Below are positions 17,530 to 25,350 of a stretch of 64,000 nucleotides of DNA, one piece after another. A program made the translations under genes and the position numbers. Position 1 is the stretch's first letter, and each line of letters starts with the position of its first letter. Source of the stretch: an uncultured Deferribacteraceae bacterium (lineage in GTDB: Bacteria; Chrysiogenota; Deferribacteres; Deferribacterales; Mucispirillaceae); the NCBI GenBank assembly GCA_947041165.1, contig CAMRCY010000004.1, positions 18,989 to 82,988 on the forward strand, given 5' to 3'. Under the pieces are notes generated by a model, which was not told where the DNA came from, ran no database searches, and saw only the letters and a list, made by a program, of their open reading frames with translations.

Positions 17530-18469
17530 TATTCAATCTTCCTCTTACGTTTTGTTTATAGAAACCTCTAGCATTTGAGTATTCAGCAAGATCATCACCT
17601 AGAAAAAGAATCCTTTTTTTGTTATCATCACTTATGTACTCTTTGATTAACGCTGTTCCACCACCTGAGAAGATAACTAAATCAGCTTTTCCTAAAACAT
17701 CATTTGCTTTTATGAAGAGTTCATTTACTATTTTATCTGCGTACTCTTTTATGAGTTCTGTACAGATATCAGTAATATCTTCAGTTAGTCCATATCCAAC
17801 ATATTTTTTTGTTTCTAAGAATTTTTTAGCTGTAAACTCATCAACACTATGTTTGTATTTCTTTCCAAGTTTATCCATCAACTTAATAACGATTTGACAG
17901 ACACCTTTATTATCTAACATGAACGATAATGTAGAATCAGCACTACCATTAATAATAGATAAGACATCGATAGTGTTGTAACCGATATCAATTACAGCTG
18001 CATTATTGATAACATTCTTTCGCTGTGCATGATCGTCATACATATAGTCGTAAGCGATACCAGCACCTTGTGGCAAAACATTAACATTGAAACTATAATC
18101 TTTTCCGTCTGCTCTAAACCGAGTAACATTATTTTTGATTTCATCTTTATGGTCTTTATAAAAACCTAACGGCAATCCTAAAGTAACCTCATGAAAATCA
18201 GCAAACTTTTTTGCATAAGCTATAATTAATGGAGTGTACTCTCTCAAAAAATCAACCGTTCTAGTAGGTAGAGGATCGTGTAGCAACGCTTCTTCACCTA
18301 ACATATACTTCTTACCGTTGTAAGATATTACAGTTTTCTTGCTTGCGAACGATCCTAAATCTACTCCTTGTCCATAATCGATTGCGACAGCTGTTGGAAA
18401 CTTAAAATATTTATCCCTGCACCATACTTTTGTATCTCCGAACCCTATGTCTATACCTGCTACTTTCAT
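17501..18469 (-). CDS. parM: Actin-like segregation ATPase, ParM/StbA family
   Basis: This 322-residue protein shows the actin-fold motifs: phosphate 1 GIDIGFGDTKVW at residues 5-16, phosphate 2 AAVIDIGYNTIDVL near 167 and adenosine loop VIFSGGGTALI near 278. ParM/StbA proteins polymerise to push plasmid copies apart. Its presence in an integrated element suggests that the circular form is at least briefly replicated or needs stabilisation. The likely DNA-binding partner overlaps its 3' end. It is the second gene of the unit driven from the promoter box at 18845. Confidence 0.82.
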   Translation of the reverse strand: MKVAGIDIGFGDTKVWCRDKYFKFPTAVAIDYGQGVDLGSFASKKTVISYNGKKYMLGEEALLHDPLPTRTVDFLREYTPLIIAYAKKFADFHEVTLGLPLGFYKDHKDEIKNNVTRFRADGKDYSFNVNVLPQGAGIAYDYMYDDHAQRKNVINNAAVIDIGYNTIDVLSIINGSADSTLSFMLDNKGVCQIVIKLMDKLGKKYKHSVDEFTAKKFLETKKYVGYGLTEDITDICTELIKEYADKIVNELFIKANDVLGKADLVIFSGGGTALIKEYISDDNKKRILFLGDDLAEYSNARGFYKQNVRGRLNNANINHKKG

Positions 18470-18534
18470 TAACCTCTCCTTGTTTCAATTTTTATACCTG
18501 TAATAATAGATGTAAAGCTCCTCCTCTATCTCTA

Positions 18535-18813
18535 TTAGTTGATTGACTTAATAACCCTCTCACGTTGATCTATATGAGTGTTTAAAATCGCTGTAACTTT
18601 AACCGTTTGTTGTTTCGATATCTCAATCTCATGCAACATCTCTTTTTCATTGTTGTTTACCGTCTTTTTCATTTCATGCAATTTATCGATATCGGAAATC
18701 GATTGAATTGTTGAGATTATCGCAGTAACAACTACATCAGGAAATACCCTAGTCTGATCATCGATATTGCCATTTCGCTTGTTTTTGTTTTTGTTTTTAT
18801 TATCAGAAAACAT
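18535..18813 (-). CDS. Small element protein, first gene of the parM-tra operon
   Basis: This 92-residue protein has a Lys/Asn-rich start and a helical, possibly coiled-coil remainder (about residues 30-90). It is the first gene after promoter box 3, with an AAGAGGTGATAAAG ribosome binding site. I do not recognise it. It might be a regulator or an accessory to the ParM system. Confidence 0.6.
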   Translation of the reverse strand: MFSDNKNKNKNKRNGNIDDQTRVFPDVVVTAIISTIQSISDIDKLHEMKKTVNNNEKEMLHEIEISKQQTVKVTAILNTHIDQRERVIKSIN

Positions 18814-18844
18814 TCTTTATCACCTCTTAAATAAAATATCTTAT

Positions 18845-18873
18845 ACCTATATATATCAACGCCTTGTTCGAGA
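18845..18873 (-). promoter_or_regulatory. Element promoter box, copy 3
   Basis: Reverse-strand TCTCGAACAAG followed by GTTGATATATATAGG. It is the most diverged of the four boxes (the GGG after TATA is partly changed). It faces the leftward unit that contains parM, traF, traH and traN, starting about 32 nt downstream. Confidence 0.7.
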
Positions 18874-18936
18874 GATGCGTATGTAGATATAAGTTGTTGG
18901 TAATATTAACTATTTTACTGATATATATTTTTTTAA

Positions 18937-19122
18937 TTAATGTGCAGTTTTATTATCAATCAAGCTACTATCGTAGTAATAAAACGCTTTACCGTGATCA
19001 CGACTAGCTCTATTTCCACACTCTCTGCAGATATATTCTGTTAAGATCACACCTGTTTCATAGTGATCAGCGTTGACTGTTATTTGAAAACTATCACATT
19101 TTTTACATCTCAATTTATTCAT
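18937..19122 (-). CDS. Small zinc-ribbon protein
   Basis: This 61-residue protein has RCKKCDS and ICRECGN, two CxxC pairs 24-28 residues apart, typical of a zinc ribbon. The internal ATG at 19122 is preferred over 19137 because GAGG lies in the right place before it. It overlaps the end of the ParB-like gene by 8 nt. It may bind nucleic acid or a protein partner. It is the last gene of the unit driven from promoter box 4. Confidence 0.65.
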   Translation of the reverse strand: MNKLRCKKCDSFQITVNADHYETGVILTEYICRECGNRASRDHGKAFYYYDSSLIDNKTAH

Positions 19123-20008
19123 TATTATTAACCTCATCTTCAGCTACTATTTTTTGAAGAAAGGATTTAAGCTTATCTTTAATGTTCCAGCTATTAAACT
19201 CTTTCTGTAGTTTCAATATTTTAACTTCATCATTTTGCTCTCCCACAAACAGGTAGAAATTACCTTCAGTGTCGTAACGTATAGAGGAGTCTTGATAATG
19301 TAGAATTTTAAGAACTGATGCAAATTGATTATCTGATGTTTCTGATCCATCATTTCTATTTCCTATATCTATACCTAGATTACTAATACACTCATCATCA
19401 CAGCTATCTTGATGTTCGATATACGTGTTTTTATAACTCATATAGATTTGATAGATAGATACTTCACTGTTTCTAATCTTATCGATATCCTCTTGAGTAG
19501 CCCTATCAAGTACAACCAATATCTGTTTAGCCTTGCTCTCTGATAATGTAGTAAAACGTTCTCTAATAAAATCTGCTTTAGATCCTTCGCCGTAACTCTT
19601 TGTATAAGGTTCTAAAACTTTAGGTATCAAATCGATTAAATTGCTATCAGTAATATTTCTTCTATTAAACTGTAATTTACACGCATGCTTTAATGCCTCA
19701 CTCTCATTTTTGAATGAATGATAGATTACAGGTATATCTTCTATACCTAAAATCTCTGCAGCTTTTAAACGAGTGTGTCCATCGATCAAGATACACTTCT
19801 CTTTCCATACAACAACTGGTTGCGACATATCGTAACCATTAATACGAATATCATTAACGATACTATCTAAAACTACGCTATCGATATTGAATAACGATAC
19901 AAACTGATCGTTAAGCTTGATACGATCTGTCTTCATAGTAGTAATTGTGTACGTTTCATTAGCTCTATTTTTACTACTCATTTCTGTAATATTTATAACT
20001 TCTCCCAT
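19115..20008 (-). CDS. ParB-like nuclease-fold DNA-binding protein
   Basis: This 297-residue protein has the ParB N-terminal fold: VLDSIVNDI, then QPVVVWKEKCILIDGHTRLK (about residues 65-85) with the DGHTRL signature, and FNRRNI. A central helical part (about 120-190) should hold a helix-turn-helix. No ParA is encoded nearby, so it may act as an element regulator or plasmid-style ParB rather than in a ParABS pair. The ATG at 20008 follows CGGAGG and is preferred over the one at 20047. Confidence 0.75.
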   Translation of the reverse strand: MGEVINITEMSSKNRANETYTITTMKTDRIKLNDQFVSLFNIDSVVLDSIVNDIRINGYDMSQPVVVWKEKCILIDGHTRLKAAEILGIEDIPVIYHSFKNESEALKHACKLQFNRRNITDSNLIDLIPKVLEPYTKSYGEGSKADFIRERFTTLSESKAKQILVVLDRATQEDIDKIRNSEVSIYQIYMSYKNTYIEHQDSCDDECISNLGIDIGNRNDGSETSDNQFASVLKILHYQDSSIRYDTEGNFYLFVGEQNDEVKILKLQKEFNSWNIKDKLKSFLQKIVAEDEVNNNE

Positions 20009-20036
20009 TATGGATACCTCCGATTTTGAATTAATA

Positions 20037-20312
20037 TTATTTTTCAATTTTTACTTTAATCACTCTGCGACTTTCTTTATTGTCCTGCTTAACTGTACCG
20101 TTTGAGTGTATGTATAAAATCCCTTTCCTCTCATTTTTGATAAACCAAACAGTAATCCTGCTTTGTTCAACATTTAAAGCAATGTTTGAAATATAGACGT
20201 GCAACATATCTGAATTGCCTTTCATATCATAAAAAAATATATCTATAAATTTCCCTAACACCTTTTGTAAATGTTCATTAATATCTAAAAGTTCTGCTAT
20301 ATCGTATGTCAT
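20037..20312 (-). CDS. Small element protein of unknown function
   Basis: This 91-residue protein has a helical N-terminus and a beta-rich, Lys/Arg-rich C-terminus. It has a good GGAGG ribosome binding site and lies between the 284-residue protein and the ParB-like gene with gaps of about 20-30 nt, so it is part of the same operon. No family is recognised. Confidence 0.6.
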   Translation of the reverse strand: MTYDIAELLDINEHLQKVLGKFIDIFFYDMKGNSDMLHVYISNIALNVEQSRITVWFIKNERKGILYIHSNGTVKQDNKESRRVIKVKIEK

Positions 20313-20332
20313 ACTTGCCTCCGTAAACCTAT

Positions 20333-21187
20333 TTAATAAAACAATATTAAATGCTTATCATTGATTGCATTGAACATAATATCTTTAGCTAGATCATCTT
20401 CGATATACTCTAATACTGTTAAAACTTTCTCACTGTATTTAACTACTGCATTTTTTATATCTACTTGACCGATCTCTTCGAAATCTCCACCTTTGACTAG
20501 TAGCTTGTCGCAGTAATCGTTATTAATCATGCTTGATATAAAATCCTTAACTGGATACTCACTCAACATCATTTTCTTAGAGCCTGATATATTGATATCC
20601 ACTTTCAAACCTGATAAGTAAGTTATAAAACCTAACTTCTCTCCCTCATTACTATTTGCAAATGTTTCCATCTCTTCATAAGTAGGAAATACAAGTCTTG
20701 TTGATATGCTTTTAAAATAACTCCATGATAGAACCGTTTCATCTATCTTCTCTTCAAAAAAAGGTATTAATCTAACTGGACTTACACTTGAGAACTCATT
20801 GAAGAAATGTTTGAACGTTGATGTTCCTGATCCTGTTCTTGCTGGCATACATGCAATAAAACTATCTTTAGGTGAAAAGATTCCGTAAAACTGATCACAT
20901 AATAAATCTTCATTGTTACGCATTAGTTTAATATCTCCATCTTCTTCATTGAAAAGAATCGGTACAGTTTTTTTCTCTTTAGCTATAGTTATGAAAAAGT
21001 ACAGTTTGTTATTGATTACCTTTTTCTCCAAAACCTTCCACATATAATTAACCGATGAATAGAACGTATCAAACTTCTTATCCATTGTTAAAGTCTTCTC
21101 TAATTCGTTAGATATCGCTGAAATAAAATTGTTGTCATTCGTATCAATTCTAAAAAATGATACATTTACTGTTTTACTGTTTCCCAT
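20333..21187 (-). CDS. Element protein of unknown function, first gene after promoter box 4
   Basis: This 284-residue soluble protein begins MGNSKTVNVSFFRI and has alternating beta and helical stretches; no membrane segments or catalytic motifs are evident. A GGAGAGTG ribosome binding site follows the promoter box by about 20 nt. It is the first of four genes ending in the zinc-ribbon protein. I do not assign a function. Confidence 0.7.
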   Translation of the reverse strand: MGNSKTVNVSFFRIDTNDNNFISAISNELEKTLTMDKKFDTFYSSVNYMWKVLEKKVINNKLYFFITIAKEKKTVPILFNEEDGDIKLMRNNEDLLCDQFYGIFSPKDSFIACMPARTGSGTSTFKHFFNEFSSVSPVRLIPFFEEKIDETVLSWSYFKSISTRLVFPTYEEMETFANSNEGEKLGFITYLSGLKVDINISGSKKMMLSEYPVKDFISSMINNDYCDKLLVKGGDFEEIGQVDIKNAVVKYSEKVLTVLEYIEDDLAKDIMFNAINDKHLILFY

Positions 21188-21217
21188 AAAATCACTCTCC
21201 GTAATATTTTTTTCTGT

Positions 21218-21246
21218 ACCCTTATATATCAGAGCCTTGTTCGAGA
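21218..21246 (-). promoter_or_regulatory. Element promoter box, copy 4
   Basis: Reverse-strand TCTCGAACAAG followed by CTCTGATATATAAGGGTA. It is nearly identical to the boxes at 4169 and 25292. It faces the leftward unit starting at 21187. Confidence 0.75.
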
Positions 21247-21309
21247 ATGATTTTTTGACATAAAAATCAATTTTAATGGTTATTGTTAATTATCAATAAG
21301 TTACGTTAA

Positions 21310-21477
21310 TAATTGCCAAAATTGGCAAATTGGTAAAATTGGCAAATTAACAAAATTAATAATTTATTTTTAAAATAATTATAAAAATATTACTGTTATG
21401 TATTAATGAGTTAGTTTAATTTTTGCCAAAATTGGCAAATTGGCAAAATTGTCAAATTGACAAAATTGGTAAAAATT
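21310..21477. repeat. Iteron-like AATTGGCAA repeats in two clusters
   Basis: Two clusters (21310-21360 and 21420-21477) each begin with the palindrome TTGCCAAAATTGGCAA and continue with direct copies and near-copies of AATTGGCAA every 8-9 bp, about 17 bp per double unit. A 60-bp AT-rich spacer separates them. Such repeats are typical of replication origins, partition centromeres or operator arrays. The nearby ParB-like and ParM genes make an origin or centromere the best guess. Confidence 0.7.
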
Positions 21478-22073
21478 TATATTTTTGATTTTTTGAGATT
21501 ATTTTATAGTGAATTTTAATCGATATAAAAAACTGCTTGCAATCGATATATATCTATTATAGATTAGTGTCATCAACTGCGTTTTCATAACGTCACCTCT
21601 GCATAGTGCAGGGACAGATCAACCATTATGCTATATCGATATGTTTAGAACATAACTGTTATAGAGGATGTAATTGTTGGTGGCAAAAAAGTAGCGACAT
21701 GAATAGTTCATTTCGATCCCCTACTTATGTAATGGATATTGTTCACAATATTCAATTTAAATGATGTTAATTTCAACATCAAATCAAACAAATATAATCA
21801 AACAAATTAAGAGATGTATATGATACTTTTCAAAGGTCTTATATTATCTAAAATCAATCAAAATTTATTCAAAAAAATGATTCTTTTTTGACAAAATCTA
21901 AAAAATATTTTAAATAGCAAAAATTACTGTATTATCAGTAATTTACAAAAAAAATGCAGATCTGCATTTGGAAATTAGAGAAAAAGCGAGTTTCGAGCTT
22001 TTTTATCAAGGTTTTAAAAATAATTAAAATCCAAAAAAAAAATGAAATTTTAAAAGAAGTTTACTGTTGAAAT
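21478..22073. other. Non-coding segment rich in inverted repeats
   Basis: No convincing gene. Perfect inverted repeats include ATATTGT-TC-ACAATAT (21736-21751), TGATGTT-N6-AACATCA (21762-21781), AAATTACTG-N6-CAGTAATTT (21921-21944) and the 18-bp palindrome AAATGCAGATCTGCATTT (21952-21969). AAAAAGC-N9-GCTTTTTT near 21990 could be a terminator. The density of symmetry next to the iterons suggests an origin of replication or transfer, or leader of the structured RNA. Confidence 0.5.
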
Positions 22074-23123
22074 CTTTGCCCTTCACGGCGGATGGATAGA
22101 AGTTAAAACGAACACGTTTGAAAACGTGATTATATAGATTGTTTTTTAGCCTAGTGTATAGGCAAGAGAGCTGAACGCAGTAAAGATGTTAATCTTACTG
22201 TTATTAGGTGTATGGGTGCTAACTGGTTTAATCGACCAATGTAATCCATACGGGTGTCGCATGGTGCAATGAGAGTTGCTCGCCATGTGGCAACGGGGGC
22301 TGCGAGTAAAATCGCTTCTACCCACTAAAAATCCTCTCCTTTTTTGCACTTAGTACTCCTACAATTGTTTTAGAGATAGAACACTTGCACGCTAAGTGAT
22401 TTTCATGTAAAATTATTTTGTAACTGGGCGACACGGAAATTATGAACGATATATCGTTTGTACATTATATATGAAGTGGTGATATGGCTAGTAATAGCTA
22501 AGTAATCCACCTTGTGGGATAGTCGTAATACTATAACACTAAGCATGCCAGGGGAGTCTGATCGTAGTAATATTATCAGATAAATAGCTCAACCTGTAAA
22601 GGAACTAACAGAACAACGTTAGTCTAAAGCGTCCTATCCGCCTTGACAATCAAGGTTCTAGGAGGATGCAAGCATGTAAGTAGATTGAGAGTGGCAAGGC
22701 CGAACTTGCGTTGAAGAATCAGTGTACCGAAATATCTTAACTTTAAGATAAAGTAAGGGGGAGCTTCTAGTTTCTGCCCCGATACCATAAACATATCACA
22801 AACTGATTTCGAGCAGACCAGACTCAATGTACGTCGTATATAACTAACGTGGAAAGATCCGAACGGATAGGTTTGATACCCTATTCCCTATTGCGAGGAT
22901 TGATTAGCGGAGATTAGTAATCTTAATATAGAACAGATGCAAGGCAGTGTCTGTTTAAATTCTAGAGTTGGCTGATTACCAACTTTGTAGCAGAATAGAT
23001 GAAAATTTCCACCTTCTCTTACTTATACACAACATTTTTTTCAGTTCGTTTAAGGGATAGTTTAGCTTAATTGCTAGCTATCCCTTTTAATTAACTGATA
23101 TCTATCCGCCCTGAAGGGCAAGG
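22074..23123 (+). ncRNA. Large structured RNA of about 1.05 kb closed by a long P1 stem
   Basis: No credible ORF occupies this stretch, which is less AT-rich than its surroundings. The two ends pair: 22074-22106 with 23091-23123, about 30 base pairs with one C-C mismatch, a tandem G-A pair and two G-U pairs. Inside lie nested hairpins: 22113-22128, 22149-22163, 22210-22251 enclosing TGGT/ACCA, 22260-22287, 22347-22398, 22445-22458, 22733-22750, 22857-22868, 22967-22983 and 23052-23086. The size, closed ends and mobile-element setting resemble the giant ornate RNAs GOLLD and ROOL. I cannot match it to either consensus by eye, so a new class is possible. A gene for a basic protein starts 35 nt after the stem on the same strand. 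Strand is inferred from that gene. Confidence 0.75.
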
Positions 23124-23157
23124 CAAATCAAAAGATTTCTCCCGAAAAGAGGTGTCT

Positions 23158-23802
23158 ATGAGAAAAGTTTATCTATGTGAATTATGGCAAGGACTAATTC
23201 AACAGATCGTATCCTTAGTTTCAAGAGGTTACGAAGAATATCAACTATTAACTCCAAAAGGTAATGTTACTGAAGAACGTTTGCGTAGAATTGATAAGCG
23301 TATTATTAAGGTTTTTAATCTTAAAGGGCAAAATCGTAATACTCGTTATACTAACAAAAAACGTGGTATAGCAAACTTTATTTATTTACGTTGGGACAAG
23401 ATAGCGATCATATTAAAAACAAAAGGAGAAGTACCTGAAAGCTTAAAGAATGAAAAGTTTTCCGATACTGCAAAAGGTATTATTATCGAAGTAAGTGATA
23501 TAATATCAATGAAAATAGGCTATGCAAAAGGCGAAGCAGGTAGATATACTTGTAGACTTGAAAAGCATAGTTATAATGAAATTCTAGGAGATTTACTAAT
23601 CTTACTAGAACATAAAAAAATAAATGAATTAAGGTATATGTTTTCAATATTGAATAATTTGCCTGCATTTAAAGGCGTTATTGAACAGAAATTCGATATT
23701 CGTAATGCTATATCAAAAAATGCTAAAAAGCATAATATTAAATTAGATATGAAATATTTTTTCATATTGACTAGAAGAAAGATGTATAAAGTCTTTAAAT
23801 AA
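23158..23802 (+). CDS. Basic protein of unknown function next to the structured RNA
   Basis: This 214-residue, Lys/Arg-rich protein has no recognised family. It is mostly helical, with the basic stretches KGQNRNTRYTNKKRG (about 60-75) and KNAKKHNIKLDMK (about 190-202) that could bind RNA. AGAGG five bases before ATG 23158 makes that start better than the GTG at 23152. It follows the RNA closing stem by 35 nt, with a small AAATC-AAAA-GATTT hairpin between, and ends in a strong terminator. The RNA and gene may form one transcription unit, with the protein as RNA partner. That is inference from position and charge only. Confidence 0.65.
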   Translation: MRKVYLCELWQGLIQQIVSLVSRGYEEYQLLTPKGNVTEERLRRIDKRIIKVFNLKGQNRNTRYTNKKRGIANFIYLRWDKIAIILKTKGEVPESLKNEKFSDTAKGIIIEVSDIISMKIGYAKGEAGRYTCRLEKHSYNEILGDLLILLEHKKINELRYMFSILNNLPAFKGVIEQKFDIRNAISKNAKKHNIKLDMKYFFILTRRKMYKVFK

Positions 23803-23874
23803 CGATATTAATCGTATTGTTTTATTTAACAATTTATTACTTTATGAGCCATTAATATGGTTTATGAAATGAGT

Positions 23875-23925
23875 AAAAAGCCCCTACAGAACTATTAGAT
23901 AGTTTTGCTTAGGGGCTTTTTTTAT
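23875..23925. terminator. Bidirectional terminator
   Basis: AAAAAGCCCCTA (23875-23886) pairs with TAGGGGCTTTTT (23910-23921), with an inner ACTAT/ATAGT stem. T runs occur on both strands. It separates the rightward RNA-associated gene from the leftward nuclease-like gene. Confidence 0.92.
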
Positions 23926-23953
23926 TGTCTATTTTTAAAATGTAAGTTGAATA

Positions 23954-25204
23954 TTAGAAATCATCCATTGTTAACAAACCTGTATTGTCCGTAAAAACAG
24001 AAATAATTTCATCAGTTGTTATTTCTTCTTTAAGGAATTTTTCAAATAACTTTAGAAAAGTTTCGGTAGTAATGATTAATATCTTGTATTTATCAGCACA
24101 TTCAACTACTTCGTCATTGACTTTATCTTTTTTTCTTTCTTCTATATCTTTACTTCTAAATGTATTAATTATAAGTAAGGGATACACCGTTTCACTAACT
24201 CCATCATCATCTAGCTTATCTTTATATCTACTTGCAGAAAGGTTTACTTGAGATACGTTAGCCTCTCTAACATTAGAGTTAACGCCTTTAATTTCTCCTA
24301 TAAAAGTAATGCCACTCTTCATTTGTATTGAAAAATCTTCTTTCTTTTTATCTACAAAGTTAGATAAATCATAATCTAACATTTTTTCTAGCATTACAAA
24401 AATCACATTTGCAAGGTTTTTACCTGATTCAATTAATATGCTTTTATAATTTAAATTTTCATTGATTTTTTTCTCAATCTCACTATTACGTTTATTATAC
24501 TCTTTTATAATAGCTTTATTATCATCTACTATTTTTTTCTGATCATCATCATCAAAAAAGCTGTATTCTTGTAACCACTCTGGACAAACCTCTTTAGTAT
24601 CAATCAATTTAATTTCTTTTAAAAAATCATAAATACCGTTTGGAAGAAAATTGATTGTAGTAATAAAGATACTATCATAAAATTGTATTGTTGTGGTTTT
24701 TTCACTACACTCCGAAGTAGTTATAATCTTGCCATCAGGCATGCGACTAAAGTGAAAATCTGAATCATATTCATTACCATTTAGCTTATTACGACACCTT
24801 TCAAAAGATAGGGTGTAATTTTTTATCTTATCAGTAAGAAGGCTAGGCATTATATAAGTCATTAACACAGGAAGCATATCTTTTAATTTCATTTTATTCG
24901 GATAGTTGCCATTATAGTGATCTAAGTAATACATTTCTGTATTTTGTGGAAATATGATAATGGCTTTTGCTGTTTTTGCATTAAGCAATATTGAACTCAA
25001 CGATATTAAATCGTTTATCTTATTTATACTCTCATTATTATATTCATTATTTCGCCATAAACTTTCGTTTTGTAAATCAATAATATTTATCTTATAGTCA
25101 TCAAAAGATCTAGGTTCATCTATTGTGTGGCACTCTAAACTGAACTCCTTACCAACGTTAACTTCTTTTGCAGTACCACTATAATCAATTAATTGTATTT
25201 TCAT
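23954..25204 (-). CDS. Protein with a C-terminal nuclease-like (PD-(D/E)XK) motif, probable cargo
   Basis: This 416-residue protein is unrecognised in its N-terminal 260 residues. The C-terminal part has EDFSIQMK and then ITFIGEIKGV (about residues 283-305), a D-x(n)-E-x-K pattern like the PD-(D/E)XK nuclease fold, followed by a strand YPLLIINTFR. A Lys/Glu-rich helix lies near 220-250. It is a single leftward gene bounded by the terminator at 23875 and by a divergent element promoter at 25292, the layout of a cargo gene. A defence or DNA-processing role is plausible but not shown. Confidence 0.6.
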   Translation of the reverse strand: MKIQLIDYSGTAKEVNVGKEFSLECHTIDEPRSFDDYKINIIDLQNESLWRNNEYNNESINKINDLISLSSILLNAKTAKAIIIFPQNTEMYYLDHYNGNYPNKMKLKDMLPVLMTYIMPSLLTDKIKNYTLSFERCRNKLNGNEYDSDFHFSRMPDGKIITTSECSEKTTTIQFYDSIFITTINFLPNGIYDFLKEIKLIDTKEVCPEWLQEYSFFDDDDQKKIVDDNKAIIKEYNKRNSEIEKKINENLNYKSILIESGKNLANVIFVMLEKMLDYDLSNFVDKKKEDFSIQMKSGITFIGEIKGVNSNVREANVSQVNLSASRYKDKLDDDGVSETVYPLLIINTFRSKDIEERKKDKVNDEVVECADKYKILIITTETFLKLFEKFLKEEITTDEIISVFTDNTGLLTMDDF

Positions 25205-25291
25205 AACTTGCTCGCAATATATTTTAAGTATCTAATCTGTAATTTTAAATTAATATCTAATTTTGTCAATAACATTAAGTATTTATACATA

Positions 25292-25321
25292 TCTCGAACA
25301 AGCCTCTGATATATAAGGGTG
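25292..25321 (+). promoter_or_regulatory. Element promoter box, copy 2
   Basis: TCTCGAACAAG then CCTCTGATATATAAGGGTG, identical over almost its whole length to the box at 4169. It precedes the Toprim gene (ATG at 25351, GGAGG ribosome binding site) and the integrase. Confidence 0.75.
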
Positions 25322-25350
25322 TAGGAAAATATTATTGGAGGTATCTCATA

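Noticed and set aside
21310..21477. CRISPR-like short repeats
   Set aside because: The repeats are 8-17 bp and palindromic, with no unique spacers; they fit iterons or operators better.
22146..22827. Two reverse-strand ORFs inside the structured RNA (22146-22349 and 22624-22827)
   Set aside because: They are short, lack ribosome binding sites, have unlikely compositions and run across conserved-looking hairpins.
22074..23123. Group II intron or retron
   Set aside because: No reverse transcriptase is encoded inside or next to it, and no domain V-like hairpin or GUGYG start was found. The closing P1 stem does not fit a group II intron.
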